Source: Ancylobacter novellus
Lineage (GTDB): Bacteria > Pseudomonadota > Alphaproteobacteria > Rhizobiales > Xanthobacteraceae
Direction of reading: 5' to 3'
Assembly: GCA_003241485.1 (NCBI GenBank)
Contig: QFQD01000083.1
Coordinates: 1 to 14,845, forward strand
DNA length: 14,845 nucleotides
Under the pieces are notes generated by a model. The model saw nothing but the letters and a program-made list of their open reading frames with translations. It searched no databases and was not told the origin of the DNA. The translations under genes were made by a program, and so were the position numbers. Positions 14,294 through 14,845 of this stretch are shown piece by piece. The stretch's first letter is position 1. Every line of letters starts with the position of its first letter.

Positions 14294-14845
14294 TTCTCCA
14301 CCTCGCGCATGGTGCGGGCGAGATAGACTGCGACGACGGCGCCCAGCAGGATGGTGAAGGTCACGGCGATGGCGCTGCCATAGCCGAAATCGAGGTTCTG
14401 CCGCGCCCGGATGAAGGCGTAGAGCGGCAGGGTGTGGGTGGCGTAGCCGGGGCCGCCGCCGGTCATCACGAAGATGACGTCCATGGAGTTCGCCACCCAG
14501 ATCACCCGCAAGAGCCCGGCGGTGGCCAGCACTGGCATGATGCCGGGCAGGGTGATGTGGCGGAACTGCCGCCAGGTCGAGGCGCCGTCGAGCGAGGCCG
14601 CCTCGTACTGGCTGCGCGGGATGCCCTGCAGCGCGGCGAGGATCATCACCGCGAAGAACGGGAAGCCCTGCCACGTCAGCGTGGCGATGATGGCGTAGAG
14701 CGCGACGTTCGGGTCGGCCAGCCACGGCACGGCGGACTGGACTACCTGGAGATAGAGCAGGATGTCGTTCAGCACGCCGGTGTTGGGATCGTAGATCCAG
14801 CGCCACATCAGCGCGATCACCACGCTGGGCAGCGCCCAGGGGATG
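14290..14845 (-). CDS. ABC sugar transporter permease, MalF type, 3' part
   Basis: The frame stays open to the right edge, so the start is outside the window; 184 C-terminal residues plus stop are visible. The first readable residues, IPWALPSVVIALMWRWIYDP, are the conserved start of the second half of MalF/UgpA-type permeases. A long loop follows (about LNDILLYLQ ... PNVALYA), then TWQGFPFFAVMILAALQGIP. The EAA loop is QYEAASLDGASTWRQFRHI, then TLPGIMP. FVMTGGGPGYATHTLPLYAF is a further family hallmark. It pairs with the MalG-type permease encoded next (4-base overlap). GTG 14823 is an internal codon, not a start, because family sequence continues upstream of it. Confidence 0.93.
   Translation of the reverse strand, partial: IPWALPSVVIALMWRWIYDPNTGVLNDILLYLQVVQSAVPWLADPNVALYAIIATLTWQGFPFFAVMILAALQGIPRSQYEAASLDGASTWRQFRHITLPGIMPVLATAGLLRVIWVANSMDVIFVMTGGGPGYATHTLPLYAFIRARQNLDFGYGSAIAVTFTILLGAVVAVYLARTMREVEK

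Noticed and set aside
1..14845. CRISPR arrays, tRNA or rRNA genes, transposases, integrase or attachment sites
   Set aside because: No regularly spaced repeats, tRNA-like folds, transposase motifs or terminal inverted repeats were seen in a reading by eye.

Overview
The window looks like a chromosomal or megaplasmid segment of a high-GC Gram-negative alphaproteobacterium, probably from the Hyphomicrobiales. I infer this from the strong GC bias, a TRAP transporter and an ABC sugar transporter side by side, a MocA-type dehydrogenase and a large type V autotransporter. The genus cannot be fixed from the sequence. No RNA genes, insertion sequences, CRISPR arrays or phage genes were seen.

Layout. 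(1) Positions 1-2795, minus strand: the signal peptide, beta-helical passenger and linker of a large autotransporter; its outer-membrane barrel lies beyond the left edge. (2) 2796-3052: a 257-base gap with a perfect palindrome, a second dyad and a hairpin behind the next gene. (3) 3053-3826, minus: a DeoR/GlpR-family repressor. (4) 3827-4319: a divergent control region with two back-to-back promoter candidates whose -35 boxes form the arms of an inverted repeat. (5) 4320-11498, plus: a six-gene operon, TRAP small permease, large permease and binding protein, then a GlpA-like FAD/[2Fe-2S] dehydrogenase, a companion flavoprotein and a GlpK-like FGGY kinase. The last three genes overlap by 4 and 1 bases. 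(6) 11542-14845, minus and convergent: two ABC sugar permeases, a tagatose/psicose-3-epimerase-like TIM barrel and a Gfo/Idh/MocA oxidoreductase, tightly packed.

How they may work together. The plus operon resembles a glycerol (glp) regulon, with a DeoR repressor, a GlpK-like kinase and a GlpA/GlpB-like phosphopolyol dehydrogenase pair, but uptake is by a TRAP transporter. Two specificity positions differ from the textbook proteins. The kinase has Gly72 where E. coli GlpK has the glycerol-binding Arg83, with every other glycerol contact conserved. The binding protein has Phe200 where TRAP binding proteins normally carry the carboxylate-binding Arg. Together they suggest uptake, phosphorylation and oxidation of an uncharged polyol other than glycerol. 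This is the best candidate for an undescribed pathway in the window. The convergent ABC/epimerase/dehydrogenase set is a second carbohydrate module. Its epimerase has Gln in place of one metal-binding His.
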